Shown piece after piece: positions 27,116 to 35,755 of a stretch of DNA of 64,000 nucleotides. The first letter of the stretch is position 1, and each line of letters begins with the position of its first letter. A program made the translations under genes and the position numbers. Location of the stretch: assembly GCF_011064285.1 (NCBI RefSeq), contig NZ_CP049332.1, forward strand, positions 992,001-1,056,000. The letters run 5' to 3'. The DNA is from Vibrio ziniensis (GTDB lineage Bacteria > Pseudomonadota > Gammaproteobacteria > Enterobacterales > Vibrionaceae). The notes under the pieces were generated by a model. It was not told where the DNA came from. It ran no database searches and worked only from the letters and a program-made list of their open reading frames with translations.

Positions 27116-28102
27116 TTAACGAATGTTAGCAAGCAGTTCATAAGAACGAAGTTTGCTTTGATGATCGAATATCATTGCATTTATCATAATTTCATCAGCC
27201 TGAGTTCGAGCAACTAAACTCATAATTCTCTCTTTCACGGTTTCTGGACTGCCGTGAATCGACTCGCGTAATTGGGTCTCAATATGATGTTTTTCATGTG
27301 GTAACCAAATAGGATCCATGCTTTGAACTGGAGGAGCAAGTTTGCTCCTTGAGCCTCTAATCATTGAAAGAAACTTCTGCTTTTCCGTTGTACCAAGGTA
27401 CTTAGCTTCATCATTAGTTTCGGCCACTATTATGTTTACACCGATCATTACATACGGTTTATCGAATTGATCTGACGGTGTGAAATTGTCTCGGTAAATT
27501 TCCAAAGCGCGTGACATCGAATCTGGTGCAAAATGTGCTGCGAAAGCAAAAGGCAGACCTTTGATTCCTGCCAGGCGTGCGCTGTAGGTACTGGATCCCA
27601 ATAACCAAATTGGTATTTGTGAGTTGTTGCCCGGATAAGCCTTCACGGGTTGATGAGTCGAGATAGGCCCCATAAAAAACTGCAGTTCTTCCAGTAACTC
27701 ATCAAAATCTGGTTCCATTCGTTCTGGCTCTCTTCGAAGTGCGTGCATTGTCGAATGGTCTGTCCCTGGAGCTCGCCCCAGTCCCAAATCGATGCGATTA
27801 GGATAAAGGGCTTCTAAAGTACCAAATTGCTCTGCGATGACCAAAGGCGCGTGATTGGGGAGCATTATTCCACCAGACCCCAAGCGGATTGACTGAGTAT
27901 GAGCGCCTACATGGCTTAATAGTACAGACGTTGCAGCACTAGCGATATCCGGCATGTTATGATGTTCAGCCATCCAGAATCTTTCATAACCCAGTTTTTC
28001 GGCGTGCTGGGCAAGTGAAACTGTATTCTTAAAGGTTGTATGAAAATCTGCACCTTCTGAGACAGGTGCCAAATCCAACACTGAAAACTTAGGTAGGAAC
28101 AT
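27116..28102 (-). CDS. LLM-class flavin-dependent oxidoreductase (bacterial luciferase-like)
   Basis: A 328-residue single-domain member of the luciferase-like monooxygenase superfamily, near the YhbW type: an N-terminal [11 protein letters not shown] strand, [10 protein letters not shown] (early substrate and flavin-site segment), [16 protein letters not shown], and [13 protein letters not shown]. It uses FMNH2 or F420-type chemistry in the wider family; here FMN is more likely. The substrate is unknown, and no lux genes are adjacent, so it is not evidence of light emission. Confidence 0.85.
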   Translation of the reverse strand: MFLPKFSVLDLAPVSEGADFHTTFKNTVSLAQHAEKLGYERFWMAEHHNMPDIASAATSVLLSHVGAHTQSIRLGSGGIMLPNHAPLVIAEQFGTLEALYPNRIDLGLGRAPGTDHSTMHALRREPERMEPDFDELLEELQFFMGPISTHQPVKAYPGNNSQIPIWLLGSSTYSARLAGIKGLPFAFAAHFAPDSMSRALEIYRDNFTPSDQFDKPYVMIGVNIIVAETNDEAKYLGTTEKQKFLSMIRGSRSKLAPPVQSMDPIWLPHEKHHIETQLRESIHGSPETVKERIMSLVARTQADEIMINAMIFDHQSKLRSYELLANIR

Positions 28103-28442
28103 GATGTACTTTGTCTATCGATAATCATGCTGCCACTATGCATCTTTCCGTTGTTAATAAAAACCATGAGTTTTCGAAGGAAATACTCAAATAATGAAGT
28201 TCAGCTGGCATTTAATGAGTCAGATAAATCCGAGTTTAACGACTAACGACTTTGGTTATACGCTTATTCTACTGGCTAATTACGTTTATGTTTTTAGTTA
28301 CCATATGAACCACACTGATTTATTGAATGTATTTTGACCATACAATACCGAGCGCATTGATCGTCAATTGTTCGTGTTGTTTATGTTATGAGCGCATCGG
28401 AGCGTTTATTAGTCATTCGATTGAAAAATAAAGATTTTGTTA
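28103..28442. other. Non-coding stretch before the first tRNA promoter
   Basis: There is no credible gene on either strand. It must contain the promoter of the minus-strand oxidoreductase near its left end. Two short GAGCGCAT repeats (28352 and 28389 area) are the only pattern I noticed; I attach no function to them. Confidence 0.4.
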
Positions 28443-28470
28443 TTGACCCTTAATAAGAATGGGTTAAAGT
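28443..28470 (+). promoter_or_regulatory. Promoter of the first tRNA-Leu/tRNA-Cys unit
   Basis: TTGACC (28443-28448), 16 bases, then TAAAGT (28465-28470). The same pair of hexamers with the same spacing precedes the second tRNA unit. Confidence 0.55.
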
Positions 28471-28527
28471 AATCCTCGTTCGCACATGAAGCTGTGGGCA
28501 GATGGTGTCACCATCGCATTATGCGTT

Positions 28528-28614
28528 GCCCTGGTGGTGAAATTGGTAGACACAAGGGATTTAAAATCCCTCGACTTTCGAGTCGTGCCGGTTCAAGTCC
28601 GGCCCGGGGCACCA
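28528..28614 (+). tRNA. tRNA-Leu (TAA anticodon), copy 1
   Basis: Acceptor stem GCCCTGG pairs with CCGGGGC, followed by A and an encoded CCA. The anticodon stem GGGAT/ATCCC presents TTTAAAA with anticodon TAA. The long variable arm (CTCGACTTTCGAGTCG) is that of a class II tRNA, and the T arm has GGTTCAAGTCC. Confidence 0.97.
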
Positions 28615-28630
28615 TCGAATTTCTTATAAA

Positions 28631-28704
28631 GGCGCGTTAGCAGAGTGGTTATGCACCGGATTGCAAATCCGTGTACATCGGTTCGATTCCGGTACGCGCC
28701 TCCA
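28631..28704 (+). tRNA. tRNA-Cys (GCA anticodon), copy 1
   Basis: Acceptor GGCGCGT pairs with ACGCGCC, then discriminator T and an encoded CCA. The anticodon loop is TTGCAAA with GCA, and the T arm has GGTTCGATTCC. It lies 16 bases after tRNA-Leu and is probably co-transcribed. Confidence 0.97.
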
Positions 28705-28710
28705 TTTCCT

Positions 28711-29181
28711 TTTTGTTTATTTTTCCTATCTTTTATAAATAACTACTTTTAAGAGAATAAGCATCAGTACCGACTGTATATTTAGCTAATTTTCTCTTTC
28801 CCTATACACATCTAAGCTGCGATTTATCTCGACAATTTTTAAAACTATGCACAATTTAATGGCAATTCTTTAGTTGACTCAGCTATGTATGATGGAATGT
28901 ATTTTTTGTAGGAAACGGATTCTCCTAAATCGACAAATAAGTTTTTGTTTCACAAAAATATTCATATCACAAAAACGACAACTTGATAGTGTCAGCGATA
29001 TAGTGAAAACGTTAAGACATATAGATAACGCTTGCCACAACGTCATTGCATGTATGTCGGAGATCCTGAAGGCATCGAGATTATATGAATTTGCACTGTA
29101 GGATAAATAAACAAACTGGTGTTCATCTGTACGCTAACGTTGGTTTATTCAGCAGTCGGTGAGTAAGTTGAAAGTTTTTTG
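28711..29181. other. Spacer between the two tRNA units
   Basis: No supported gene. A 75-codon open frame at 28874-29101 has a poor start and no recognisable protein features. A terminator for the first tRNA unit was not obvious. Confidence 0.4.
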
Positions 29182-29209
29182 TTGACCTCAGAGCTAATTT
29201 CGCTAAAGT
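29182..29209 (+). promoter_or_regulatory. Promoter of the second tRNA unit
   Basis: TTGACC (29182-29187), 16 bases, then TAAAGT (29204-29209), at almost the same offset from its tRNA-Leu as in copy 1. Confidence 0.55.
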
Positions 29210-29267
29210 ACGCCTCGTTCACAAGATAAAGCTGTGAATAGATGGTGTCACCATCGCATTATGCGTT

Positions 29268-29354
29268 GCCCTGGTGGTGAAATTGGTAGACACAAGGGAT
29301 TTAAAATCCCTCGACTTTCGAGTCGTGCCGGTTCAAGTCCGGCCCGGGGCACCA
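29268..29354 (+). tRNA. tRNA-Leu (TAA anticodon), copy 2
   Basis: Identical in sequence to the gene at 28528-28614, with the same acceptor, anticodon TAA, long variable arm and encoded CCA. Confidence 0.97.
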
Positions 29355-29370
29355 TCGAATTTCTTATAAA

Positions 29371-29444
29371 GGCGCGTTAGCAGAGTGGTTATGCACCGGA
29401 TTGCAAATCCGTGTACATCGGTTCGATTCCGGTACGCGCCTCCA
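29371..29444 (+). tRNA. tRNA-Cys (GCA anticodon), copy 2
   Basis: Identical in sequence to the gene at 28631-28704, with anticodon GCA and encoded CCA. Confidence 0.97.
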
Positions 29445-29658
29445 TTTCCTCTGCGCTTGCTCTCAGCTTTTACTCACACATACTTATTTTAATCCCATTT
29501 CACCAAATGTCTTAGTTACGATGTCACATATTCGTCTTTGTGAGAATTGAATGACTTTTCGTCGTCATGCTGTGGTATGGTCGCACATGAGTTTGGTTGT
29601 TTGTTTAAATCGTACACAAAGACCAAAAAAGCATGTCTACAAAGGTATTCACAGCAAT

Positions 29659-30135
29659 ATGGAAAAAATCGCCATTCTCGTAGATGTACAGAATGTCTAC
29701 TACACCTGTAAAGAACGATATCAACTTAATTTCAATTACAACCAGTTTTGGGAAAAGGTGACCAATGGACGTACAGTGGTAAAAGCCAATGCTTACGCTA
29801 TCGCCAGCAAAGATGTTGGTCAGCGTCAGTTTCACCATATATTGCGTGGTATTGGATTTGAAGTAATGTTAAAGCCATTTATTCAACGCCGTGACGGTAG
29901 CGCAAAGGGCGACTGGGATGTGGGTATTACTCTTGATGCTATAGAGTTAGCCGAGCAAGTTGACGTAGTGGTTTTGGTTTCAGGGGATGGAGATTTTGAC
30001 TTACTTGCCAAACGCATTCAGCAAAGATTCGGCAAGCAAGTTGAAGTTTATGGAGTACCGGGTCTAACCGCCAATAGCTTGGTGGAAGCTGCTGACAAAT
30101 ACGTCGCTATTGATGATGAGCTATTACTCTGGTGA
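29659..30135 (+). CDS. NYN domain protein (LabA/DUF88-like)
   Basis: A 158-residue PIN-like putative nuclease. The acidic positions of the NYN fold are visible: D9 and N12 in ILVDVQNVYY, the D pair in KGDWDVGITLDAI, and VVLVSGDGDFDLLAKRI. Related proteins act on RNA, but no substrate is known here. ATG 29659 is chosen because the fold starts there; 36 codons upstream are unlike any protein core. The 3' end overlaps the DUF2986 gene by 12 bases. Confidence 0.85.
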   Translation: MEKIAILVDVQNVYYTCKERYQLNFNYNQFWEKVTNGRTVVKANAYAIASKDVGQRQFHHILRGIGFEVMLKPFIQRRDGSAKGDWDVGITLDAIELAEQVDVVVLVSGDGDFDLLAKRIQQRFGKQVEVYGVPGLTANSLVEAADKYVAIDDELLLW

Positions 30136-30297
30136 TTGAGTTTCACCTTCAGCTGCGGTTTGTTGAGCTTCATCAGCCTCCAGCTTAGCACGCTCAGCTT
30201 TTGAAACGTAGCGAGGCTTATTGCTTTTATGTAGCTTCGCATTTTGTTGCTTCAGCTTCTTTTGTAAAATTTGATTGATTTTCTTTTTACGATTCAT
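30124..30297 (-). CDS. DUF2986 small basic protein
   Basis: A 57-residue, very basic protein starting MNRKKKINQILQKKLKQQNA and containing NKPRYVSKAERAKLE, the pattern I know as DUF2986 in Vibrio and relatives. The C-terminus is acidic and low-complexity. No role is known. The stop codon lies inside the 3' end of the NYN gene on the other strand. Confidence 0.75.
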   Translation of the reverse strand: MNRKKKINQILQKKLKQQNAKLHKSNKPRYVSKAERAKLEADEAQQTAAEGETQSPE

Positions 30298-30403
30298 GAT
30301 TTTCACATCTGAGGAACATGAGGGAGGGGAGCTTAATGGTTTTGACTAATAAGCTCAATAGTCAGAGAGAAATTAACTTAGCAGGTAATAATTAGGGGTG
30401 AGA

Positions 30404-30802
30404 ATGACAAAACCTACAATGCTTTTGCTAGGTTCACTGCAAACTGAATTCAAAACAGTATCCGCAATGGTTCGAATTTATTGTCGTAAACATCACGCAA
30501 GCAAAACAGCTTTGTGCGAAGGGTGCAAGTCACTTCTTCACTATGCTGAAATACGGCTAGACAGATGCCCTTACGGACAGAATAAGCCAACTTGTAATCG
30601 ATGCCCAATTCACTGCTATAAGCCAGAACCTAAAGAAAGCATGAGATTAGTCATGCGCTATTCTGGTCCAAGAATGCTGCTGGTCCATCCTATTCTTGCC
30701 ATTCGTCATTTACTACACGAACGAAAAGAGCCTCCGCCACAGATAGAAAAAGACGCTTCTAATCGTCATCAGCGACTCAAAGCGTCCAAATATGAAAAGT
30801 AA
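30404..30802 (+). CDS. ygbA: YgbA family protein (nitric-oxide-responsive in E. coli)
   Basis: A 132-residue protein with the YgbA_NO cysteine pattern: YCRKHH, LCEGCKSLLHYAEIRLDRC, and CNRCPIHCYKP, then MRYSGPRM and HPILAIRH. In E. coli ygbA is repressed by NsrR and induced by nitric oxide. I found no clear NsrR operator in the 100 bases upstream here. ATG 30404 has an AGGGGTG site; a GTG two codons upstream overlaps it. Confidence 0.88.
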   Translation: MTKPTMLLLGSLQTEFKTVSAMVRIYCRKHHASKTALCEGCKSLLHYAEIRLDRCPYGQNKPTCNRCPIHCYKPEPKESMRLVMRYSGPRMLLVHPILAIRHLLHERKEPPPQIEKDASNRHQRLKASKYEK

Positions 30803-30833
30803 AGGCAGAAATAATAAATTTATTCAGGGTTGA

Positions 30834-31994
30834 CTATTCGCCAGCCACCCATTGGCGTTTTGTTTTGATACTGGATAACAACATGTAAAGACAGGTCGCC
30901 ATCTGAATCACGAACAAATACCCCAGTAACCCTTGACCGCTCTCAAAGAACCAATCTGCAATCACAGGTCCCAATACTGATCCCACGCTATAGCTGAACA
31001 ACATAACTTGGGTTGCAGAAACGATGTAACTGGCATCAAGTTTGTCACAGCCTAAATTGATTGCGATTGGATATAGAGCAAACGTTGCCATTCCTAATAC
31101 AAATAAGCTTATTGCTAATATAGTGAGGCTCGCATTTAAGAAAGGCAAAATAGCGGCCGCTGAGCCGACTAAGCAGAACAATGCCATTAATAAGGTTCGC
31201 CCCAAGTATTTTGAAAGCCATGGAACACTAGGTTGAACCGCCATACCACCCAGAATAACCAACGCAAGTAGAGCGCCCATATTTGAATGATCTAAACCTC
31301 GGTTGTTCAATTCAACGGGCATAAGACCGTAAATGGCACCCAGAGTTAAGCCTGAAACAATACAACCCATAATTGCAGCATGGTTCAGTTTTGTTATTTG
31401 ACGTAATGACAGGCTTGTTGCTTGTTGAGAAAGAGGTTGAGTTGATTTACCAAAGATCAAAACTACAGACGCAAGCAACAAAAGTGCTGATATGGTTAAA
31501 AATGGTACTGCGCCATTTATTCCTAGGTAACTAATACCTAATTGCCCAATGGCTGAGCCGCCATATAAAGCGGCCATATAGATGCCAAGGCGCTTCGCTC
31601 TACCAGCTTCATCACCATGTAGTAACCAAGATTCAACGACAACAAAGACTCCTGCTACCGCAATACCTGCAATAAAACGTGATACAAGCCAAACGGTTGA
31701 ATGTGCAAATAATGGCAAAGTTACGATAGATATCAGTAGAACCATCAAAAATGCAATAAATGCATTCCTATGACCCAAACGATTTACCACAGGATCAACA
31801 AACATTGCACCGATGAGTAAACCGGCATAAAACACACTTGCTAACCAACTGGCTAAGCTCGTTTCCAACTGATAATGAGACAACATAAGAGGTATCAGGC
31901 TCATTAAGTAGCCTGACGCTACGGCATAGAAAGTCAACGCAATAACTGGAACAGAAATGCGCTGAGAAGAAGTTGATACCAACAAGTTGTCCAA
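30834..31994 (-). CDS. MFS transporter, YcaD type
   Basis: A 386-residue major facilitator protein with twelve predicted helices. MFS features include the loop 2-3 motif DPVVNRLGHRNAF and the helix 4 FIAGIAVAGVFVVVESWL segment, characteristic of the YcaD-like group. The substrate is unknown. The start is TTG 31994 with GAGG about ten bases upstream, and no ATG gives a full first helix. Confidence 0.85.
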   Translation of the reverse strand: MDNLLVSTSSQRISVPVIALTFYAVASGYLMSLIPLMLSHYQLETSLASWLASVFYAGLLIGAMFVDPVVNRLGHRNAFIAFLMVLLISIVTLPLFAHSTVWLVSRFIAGIAVAGVFVVVESWLLHGDEAGRAKRLGIYMAALYGGSAIGQLGISYLGINGAVPFLTISALLLLASVVLIFGKSTQPLSQQATSLSLRQITKLNHAAIMGCIVSGLTLGAIYGLMPVELNNRGLDHSNMGALLALVILGGMAVQPSVPWLSKYLGRTLLMALFCLVGSAAAILPFLNASLTILAISLFVLGMATFALYPIAINLGCDKLDASYIVSATQVMLFSYSVGSVLGPVIADWFFESGQGLLGYLFVIQMATCLYMLLSSIKTKRQWVAGE

Positions 31995-32189
31995 CGACGT
32001 CGCCTCAAAGTTATGGGGAAATAGAGAGAATTTGGGGCGAATATGGGACTTGAAATAGGAAAGGTAAAACTAAATTTTATGACCTTTACGATTAACAACT
32101 TTTATGAAGTCTCTAATCTATAAAAGTGTTAGTTAAGTTGGCATATTATCCTCAAATCTGCCAACTTAACTAGATATATTTCACAGTTC

Positions 32190-32624
32190 TTATTTTGATA
32201 AGGCTTGGCTCAACCATTGATTAAACTGAGACTTAGGCAGTGCACCATTAATAACATCGACTCTTTGACCGTTTTTGAACACCATAATGGTAGGAATGCT
32301 CCGAATTTGGAATTTAGCCGCAAGATTTTGCTGACTTTCGGTGTCTATTTTTACAAAGCGAACCTTTCCGCTTCTCTCACTAGCAATCTCTGAAAAAACT
32401 GGTGCGAAACCCACACAAGGGTTACACCAAGGTGCCCAAAAATCAACCACGACAGGTTGAGAGCTCTTCAAAATAGCGTTGAAGTTTGCTTCCGTTCCCT
32501 CTATTGGAGCGCCGTCAAGTAATGGTGTTTGACACTTGCCGCAATTTGGAATTTCTGAAACTCTTTCATTTGGAACACGGTTTAATCCGTGGCAGGATGG
32601 GCAGCGAGTATTGAAGGTTGACAT
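32190..32624 (-). CDS. trxC: Thioredoxin 2 with a WCNPC active site
   Basis: A 144-residue thioredoxin with the TrxC N-terminal zinc module (C8-x2-C11 and C28-x2-C31) followed by a thioredoxin domain. The active site is W-C67-N-P-C70 rather than the usual WCGPC, and the cis-Pro loop SIPTIMVFKNG is normal. TrxC reduces disulfides in the cytoplasm and is often under OxyR. It lies next to fabH but on the opposite strand. Confidence 0.94.
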   Translation of the reverse strand: MSTFNTRCPSCHGLNRVPNERVSEIPNCGKCQTPLLDGAPIEGTEANFNAILKSSQPVVVDFWAPWCNPCVGFAPVFSEIASERSGKVRFVKIDTESQQNLAAKFQIRSIPTIMVFKNGQRVDVINGALPKSQFNQWLSQALSK

Positions 32625-32821
32625 AATTTCCTCTCAAATCGTGATTTGTATTTCAGGTCTTTACTTAACTCTATATGGTAAATAAGCGTATAATCCGCCC
32701 TTACGCCTAATGTTGGGGCAATTGATACAAATACAATAGACAATGGCATCAATGAATTAACCTTAGCTATTGGTTAGCTCATTACTGGCATTGCCATAAC
32801 GATTATAGATTCGGAACGAGA

Positions 32822-33907
32822 ATGACCAAGTTTTACGCTGAAATTATAGGTTGGGGTAAATGTTTACCACCAGCAATCCTATCAAACGAAGACCTAAGTA
32901 CATTTTTAGACACTAATGACGAGTGGATTCGCACTCGTACAGGTATTGAAAACCGCCGTATTAGTCACGTTAACACTTCTGATTTAGCCACCGTTGCCGC
33001 TCAGAAAGCTTTGGCTTGTGCCGGTCTTGAAGCGAATGATCTTGATTTAATTATTGTCGCTACCTGTTCGCCAGATACTTTAATTCCAAACATTGCTTCT
33101 AAGGTGCAATTAAATCTTGGCAACAAAGGTGCCGCTGCATTTGATATGAATGCTGCATGTACGGGGTTTCTCTATGGTTTAGAAACAGCGACTCGTTTGA
33201 TCCAAGCGGGTAATTACAAACATGCCCTTGTTATTGGTGCAGAACGTCTTACCTTCTATCTCGATTGGACAAAGCGTGATACCGCAGTTTTGTTTGGTGA
33301 TGGAGCTGGAGCTGCAATACTAAGTCGTACAGAAGAGAAGTTAGGCTTACAAGACGCACAAATTGGTTGTGATGCCGAAGGTCGTGACATCTTAGCTGTT
33401 CCTAAATTCGGTACTGCGATGGATCGTTTCGCGGCTGACAACGGTCACTGGGACTTCAATTTTATTGGTAAAGATATCTTTAAACGAGCAGTTCGAGGTA
33501 TGGGGGCTGCTTCTCAACAGGTACTTTATAGAAGTGGATTATCAAACGAAGACGTTGATGTTGTGATCCCACATCAAGCCAATATTCGCATTATTCAAAC
33601 GTTATGCGATGTTTCTGGTATCAACCAAGATAAAGCATTTGTAAACATTCAAAACTATGGCAACACCTCTGCGGCTACCGTTCCGATTGCGCTATGTGAA
33701 GCTTTAGAACAAGGTAAAGTGAATCCTAACGACAATATTCTTGTCGCTGCATTTGGTGCAGGTTTAACTTGGGGTGCTGGCCATATTAAATGGGGACAGC
33801 GTGTTACACCTTTAAACTCTTGCGGTGCATCTTTACCTGCATGTGATAAAACTGCTTTAGAACTTCTGCATGATGCAATAGAGCACTGTAAAAATCACAA
33901 CGCGTAA
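32822..33907 (+). CDS. fabH: 3-oxoacyl-ACP synthase III (FabH-type, long form)
   Basis: The condensing enzyme that starts fatty-acid chains from acyl-CoA and malonyl-ACP. The catalytic triad is C113 (NAACTGF), H251 (PHQANIR) and N281 (NYGNTS). At 361 residues it is about 40 longer than E. coli FabH (317), part of it a C-terminal extension with GHIKWGQRV and a Cys-containing tail. A second FabH-type gene besides the main fab cluster copy is usual for Vibrio. A GAACGAGA site precedes the ATG. Confidence 0.92.
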   Translation: MTKFYAEIIGWGKCLPPAILSNEDLSTFLDTNDEWIRTRTGIENRRISHVNTSDLATVAAQKALACAGLEANDLDLIIVATCSPDTLIPNIASKVQLNLGNKGAAAFDMNAACTGFLYGLETATRLIQAGNYKHALVIGAERLTFYLDWTKRDTAVLFGDGAGAAILSRTEEKLGLQDAQIGCDAEGRDILAVPKFGTAMDRFAADNGHWDFNFIGKDIFKRAVRGMGAASQQVLYRSGLSNEDVDVVIPHQANIRIIQTLCDVSGINQDKAFVNIQNYGNTSAATVPIALCEALEQGKVNPNDNILVAAFGAGLTWGAGHIKWGQRVTPLNSCGASLPACDKTALELLHDAIEHCKNHNA

Positions 33908-33925
33908 CATTATGACCTATCTATC

Positions 33926-33952
33926 AAAGGGAGCTCAACGAGCTCCCTTTTT
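33926..33952 (+). terminator. Terminator of fabH
   Basis: A perfect 10-bp stem (33926-33935 with 33941-33950), AAAGGGAGCT type, has a 5-base loop and a T run. Confidence 0.9.
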
Positions 33953-34315
33953 AATGTCACAGAAATGAGTCACAAATAAATTATCGCTAAGTTGTATTAA
34001 ATATGAGAAAAGTCCTACTGGTGTCGGTGTGGCAATGTAGGACTTAAATATGGATAATCTATGCAAATGTTTGAATGTTCAGTAAAAACTGACTATATTT
34101 ATATGCAATAGGTTTTCTAGTTACTTAGCATTTGTCTGACTATCCGTTGATAGTCCGTCGTTGTCTCATTCCGGAAACAGGTGCAATTAAAACAGTAATT
34201 TAATCGCGTTTAACTATTGTTATTCTAAAATTAAAAATAGTTTTATTAGACATTATTTACATTTAGAACAATGAGTAGACCACAGACACAAGGTCAGATA
34301 TAGAACAATAAATTA
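33953..34315 (+). promoter_or_regulatory. Leader and promoter region of the polysaccharide operon
   Basis: A gene-free region that should carry the operon promoter and operators. It holds a 9-bp perfect inverted repeat with an 18-base loop (34010-34018 with 34037-34045, AAGTCCTAC type) and a 7-bp hairpin (34138-34144 with 34149-34155, GACTATC type). The last 110 bases are very AT-rich. I see no JUMPStart/ops element. A biofilm regulator site is plausible but not shown. Confidence 0.5.
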
Positions 34316-35755
34316 GTGACGTTTAAGGCGGCTGGGATTATGACTCCAAGAAAAGTATTGAAGTTGGCGGATGATGGCTACGCAACACTATTAAAAATGG
34401 TCGACTTCCTTCTTATTAACCTTATGCTCACGAGTATCATCGAATCTCTAGGCGATCATGAGACAGCCATTGATATTCTTGCGGCGTTTATATTCTCTGT
34501 AATATTTTTGTTGGTTGGCGAGTACTGCAAACTGTATAGCTATCGAACTCTACGTCGTATAAGAGCTTCGTTATTTCGCCTAATAGCCACTTTAGCGATT
34601 TCTATTATAGTAATGGAAATTGTGAAGTATTTTTTCAAACATCTCGATGGTGTCACCATCAATAATTTAAACCCCACTGTTTTTGCTTCATGGTATTTGT
34701 TTGCGTGTGGTGTATTAATTGCCACTAGGGTAATTCCTATCATCTCTGTTCGAATATTCCGGCAAAAAATGAACCAAAAACAGCGTATTGCAATTATTGG
34801 TATGACACCTGCTGGTATTGCCATTTCACGTTCACTACTTAGTGAACACCACCTGAATGATATTGATGTTGCCTATTATGATGATCGAGGCGAGAAACGT
34901 TTTGGTTATCTGACCAAGATTCCCTACAAAGGCAAGGTTGATACTTTGTTAGAAAAAGCCCGTAAAGGCGAGATTGATGAAGTATATGTTGCTTTACCAA
35001 TGGTGGCCAAAGACCGCATTCGTTACTACTTAGAACAGCTATCTGACAGTACTGTCGACACTTATCTTGTTCCTGATCTGTATACGTACAATATCAGTAT
35101 TTCCAAGGTGAAGTCAGTCAATGGGGTACAGACTTTCAGCGTATTTGGGTCGCCGTTTGATGGTGTTGGCGCGGCAATAAAACGTGTGGAAGACATTATT
35201 ATTGGCTCCATTATAACTCTGATGATCTCGCCAATTCTCTTGGCTGTTGCTATAGGTGTGAAAATGAGCTCACCCGGTCCAGTACTATTTAAACAGGATC
35301 GCTATGGCTTAGGTGGTAAAAAAATTAAAGTGTGGAAATTCCGTTCCATGAAAGTCATGGAAAATAGTGAAGTAGTGACACAAGCAACAAAAAATGACCC
35401 ACGTGTAACCAAATTCGGTTCGTTTATTCGCAGAACATCATTGGATGAACTACCTCAATTCATCAACGTACTTCAAGGCTCAATGTCAATTGTTGGACCT
35501 AGGCCTCATGCGGTGGCTCACAATGAAGAGTACAGAAAGATAGTCGATAACTACATGATTCGACACAAAATCAAACCAGGTATAACAGGTTGGGCACAAA
35601 TTAATGGTTATCGAGGAGAGACTGAAACCGTTGACAAGATGGAAAAGAGAATTCAGTTCGATATCCAGTACATGCAGAGCTGGACCTTATGGCTTGATTT
35701 TAAAATTATCTTTTTAACAATCTTCAAAGGTTTTGTGAGTGAAACTGCCTATTAG
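34316..35755 (+). CDS. Undecaprenyl-phosphate sugar phosphotransferase (WcaJ/CpsA-like)
   Basis: The priming enzyme of repeat-unit synthesis, which transfers a sugar 1-phosphate (probably glucose) from UDP-sugar to undecaprenyl phosphate. Its 479 residues have four N-terminal helices (about 20-165), a Rossmann-like domain (IAIIGMTPAGIAIS), a fifth membrane segment (about 290-315) and the C-terminal transferase domain. Visible motifs are KVWKFRSM, RRTSLDELPQFINVLQG, MSIVGPRPH and KPGITGWAQING. The start is GTG 34316 or ATG 34340. Its end overlaps the next gene by 17 bases, so it is the first gene of the operon. Confidence 0.93.
   Translation: MTFKAAGIMTPRKVLKLADDGYATLLKMVDFLLINLMLTSIIESLGDHETAIDILAAFIFSVIFLLVGEYCKLYSYRTLRRIRASLFRLIATLAISIIVMEIVKYFFKHLDGVTINNLNPTVFASWYLFACGVLIATRVIPIISVRIFRQKMNQKQRIAIIGMTPAGIAISRSLLSEHHLNDIDVAYYDDRGEKRFGYLTKIPYKGKVDTLLEKARKGEIDEVYVALPMVAKDRIRYYLEQLSDSTVDTYLVPDLYTYNISISKVKSVNGVQTFSVFGSPFDGVGAAIKRVEDIIIGSIITLMISPILLAVAIGVKMSSPGPVLFKQDRYGLGGKKIKVWKFRSMKVMENSEVVTQATKNDPRVTKFGSFIRRTSLDELPQFINVLQGSMSIVGPRPHAVAHNEEYRKIVDNYMIRHKIKPGITGWAQINGYRGETETVDKMEKRIQFDIQYMQSWTLWLDFKIIFLTIFKGFVSETAY

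Larger units (their letters stand above)
28501..28710 (+). repeat. Direct repeat, copy 1, carrying two tRNA genes
   Basis: These 210 bases are identical to 29241-29450, 740 bases downstream. Similarity continues upstream in weaker form through the promoter. The repeat begins with a 15-base palindrome (GATGGTGTCACCATC, 28501-28515) in the tRNA leader. Confidence 0.9.
29241..29450 (+). repeat. Direct repeat, copy 2, carrying two tRNA genes
   Basis: Identical to 28501-28710. The sequences diverge immediately after CTCCATTTCCT on the right and within 10 bases on the left. Confidence 0.9.

Noticed and set aside
27116-28102. Evidence of bioluminescence from the luciferase-like gene
   Set aside because: Single-subunit oxidoreductase of the YhbW type without luxCDABE neighbours.
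28874-29101. 75-codon open frame between the tRNA units
   Set aside because: No ribosome site, no recognisable domain, and it lies in an AT-rich tRNA spacer. It is likely chance.
30303-30403. NsrR operator upstream of ygbA
   Set aside because: Expected by analogy with E. coli, but no AAGATGYA-type inverted repeat was found.
33953-34315. JUMPStart/ops element for RfaH before the polysaccharide operon
   Set aside because: The nearest resemblance (GTGTCGGTGTGG) does not contain GGCGGTAG, so there is no support.
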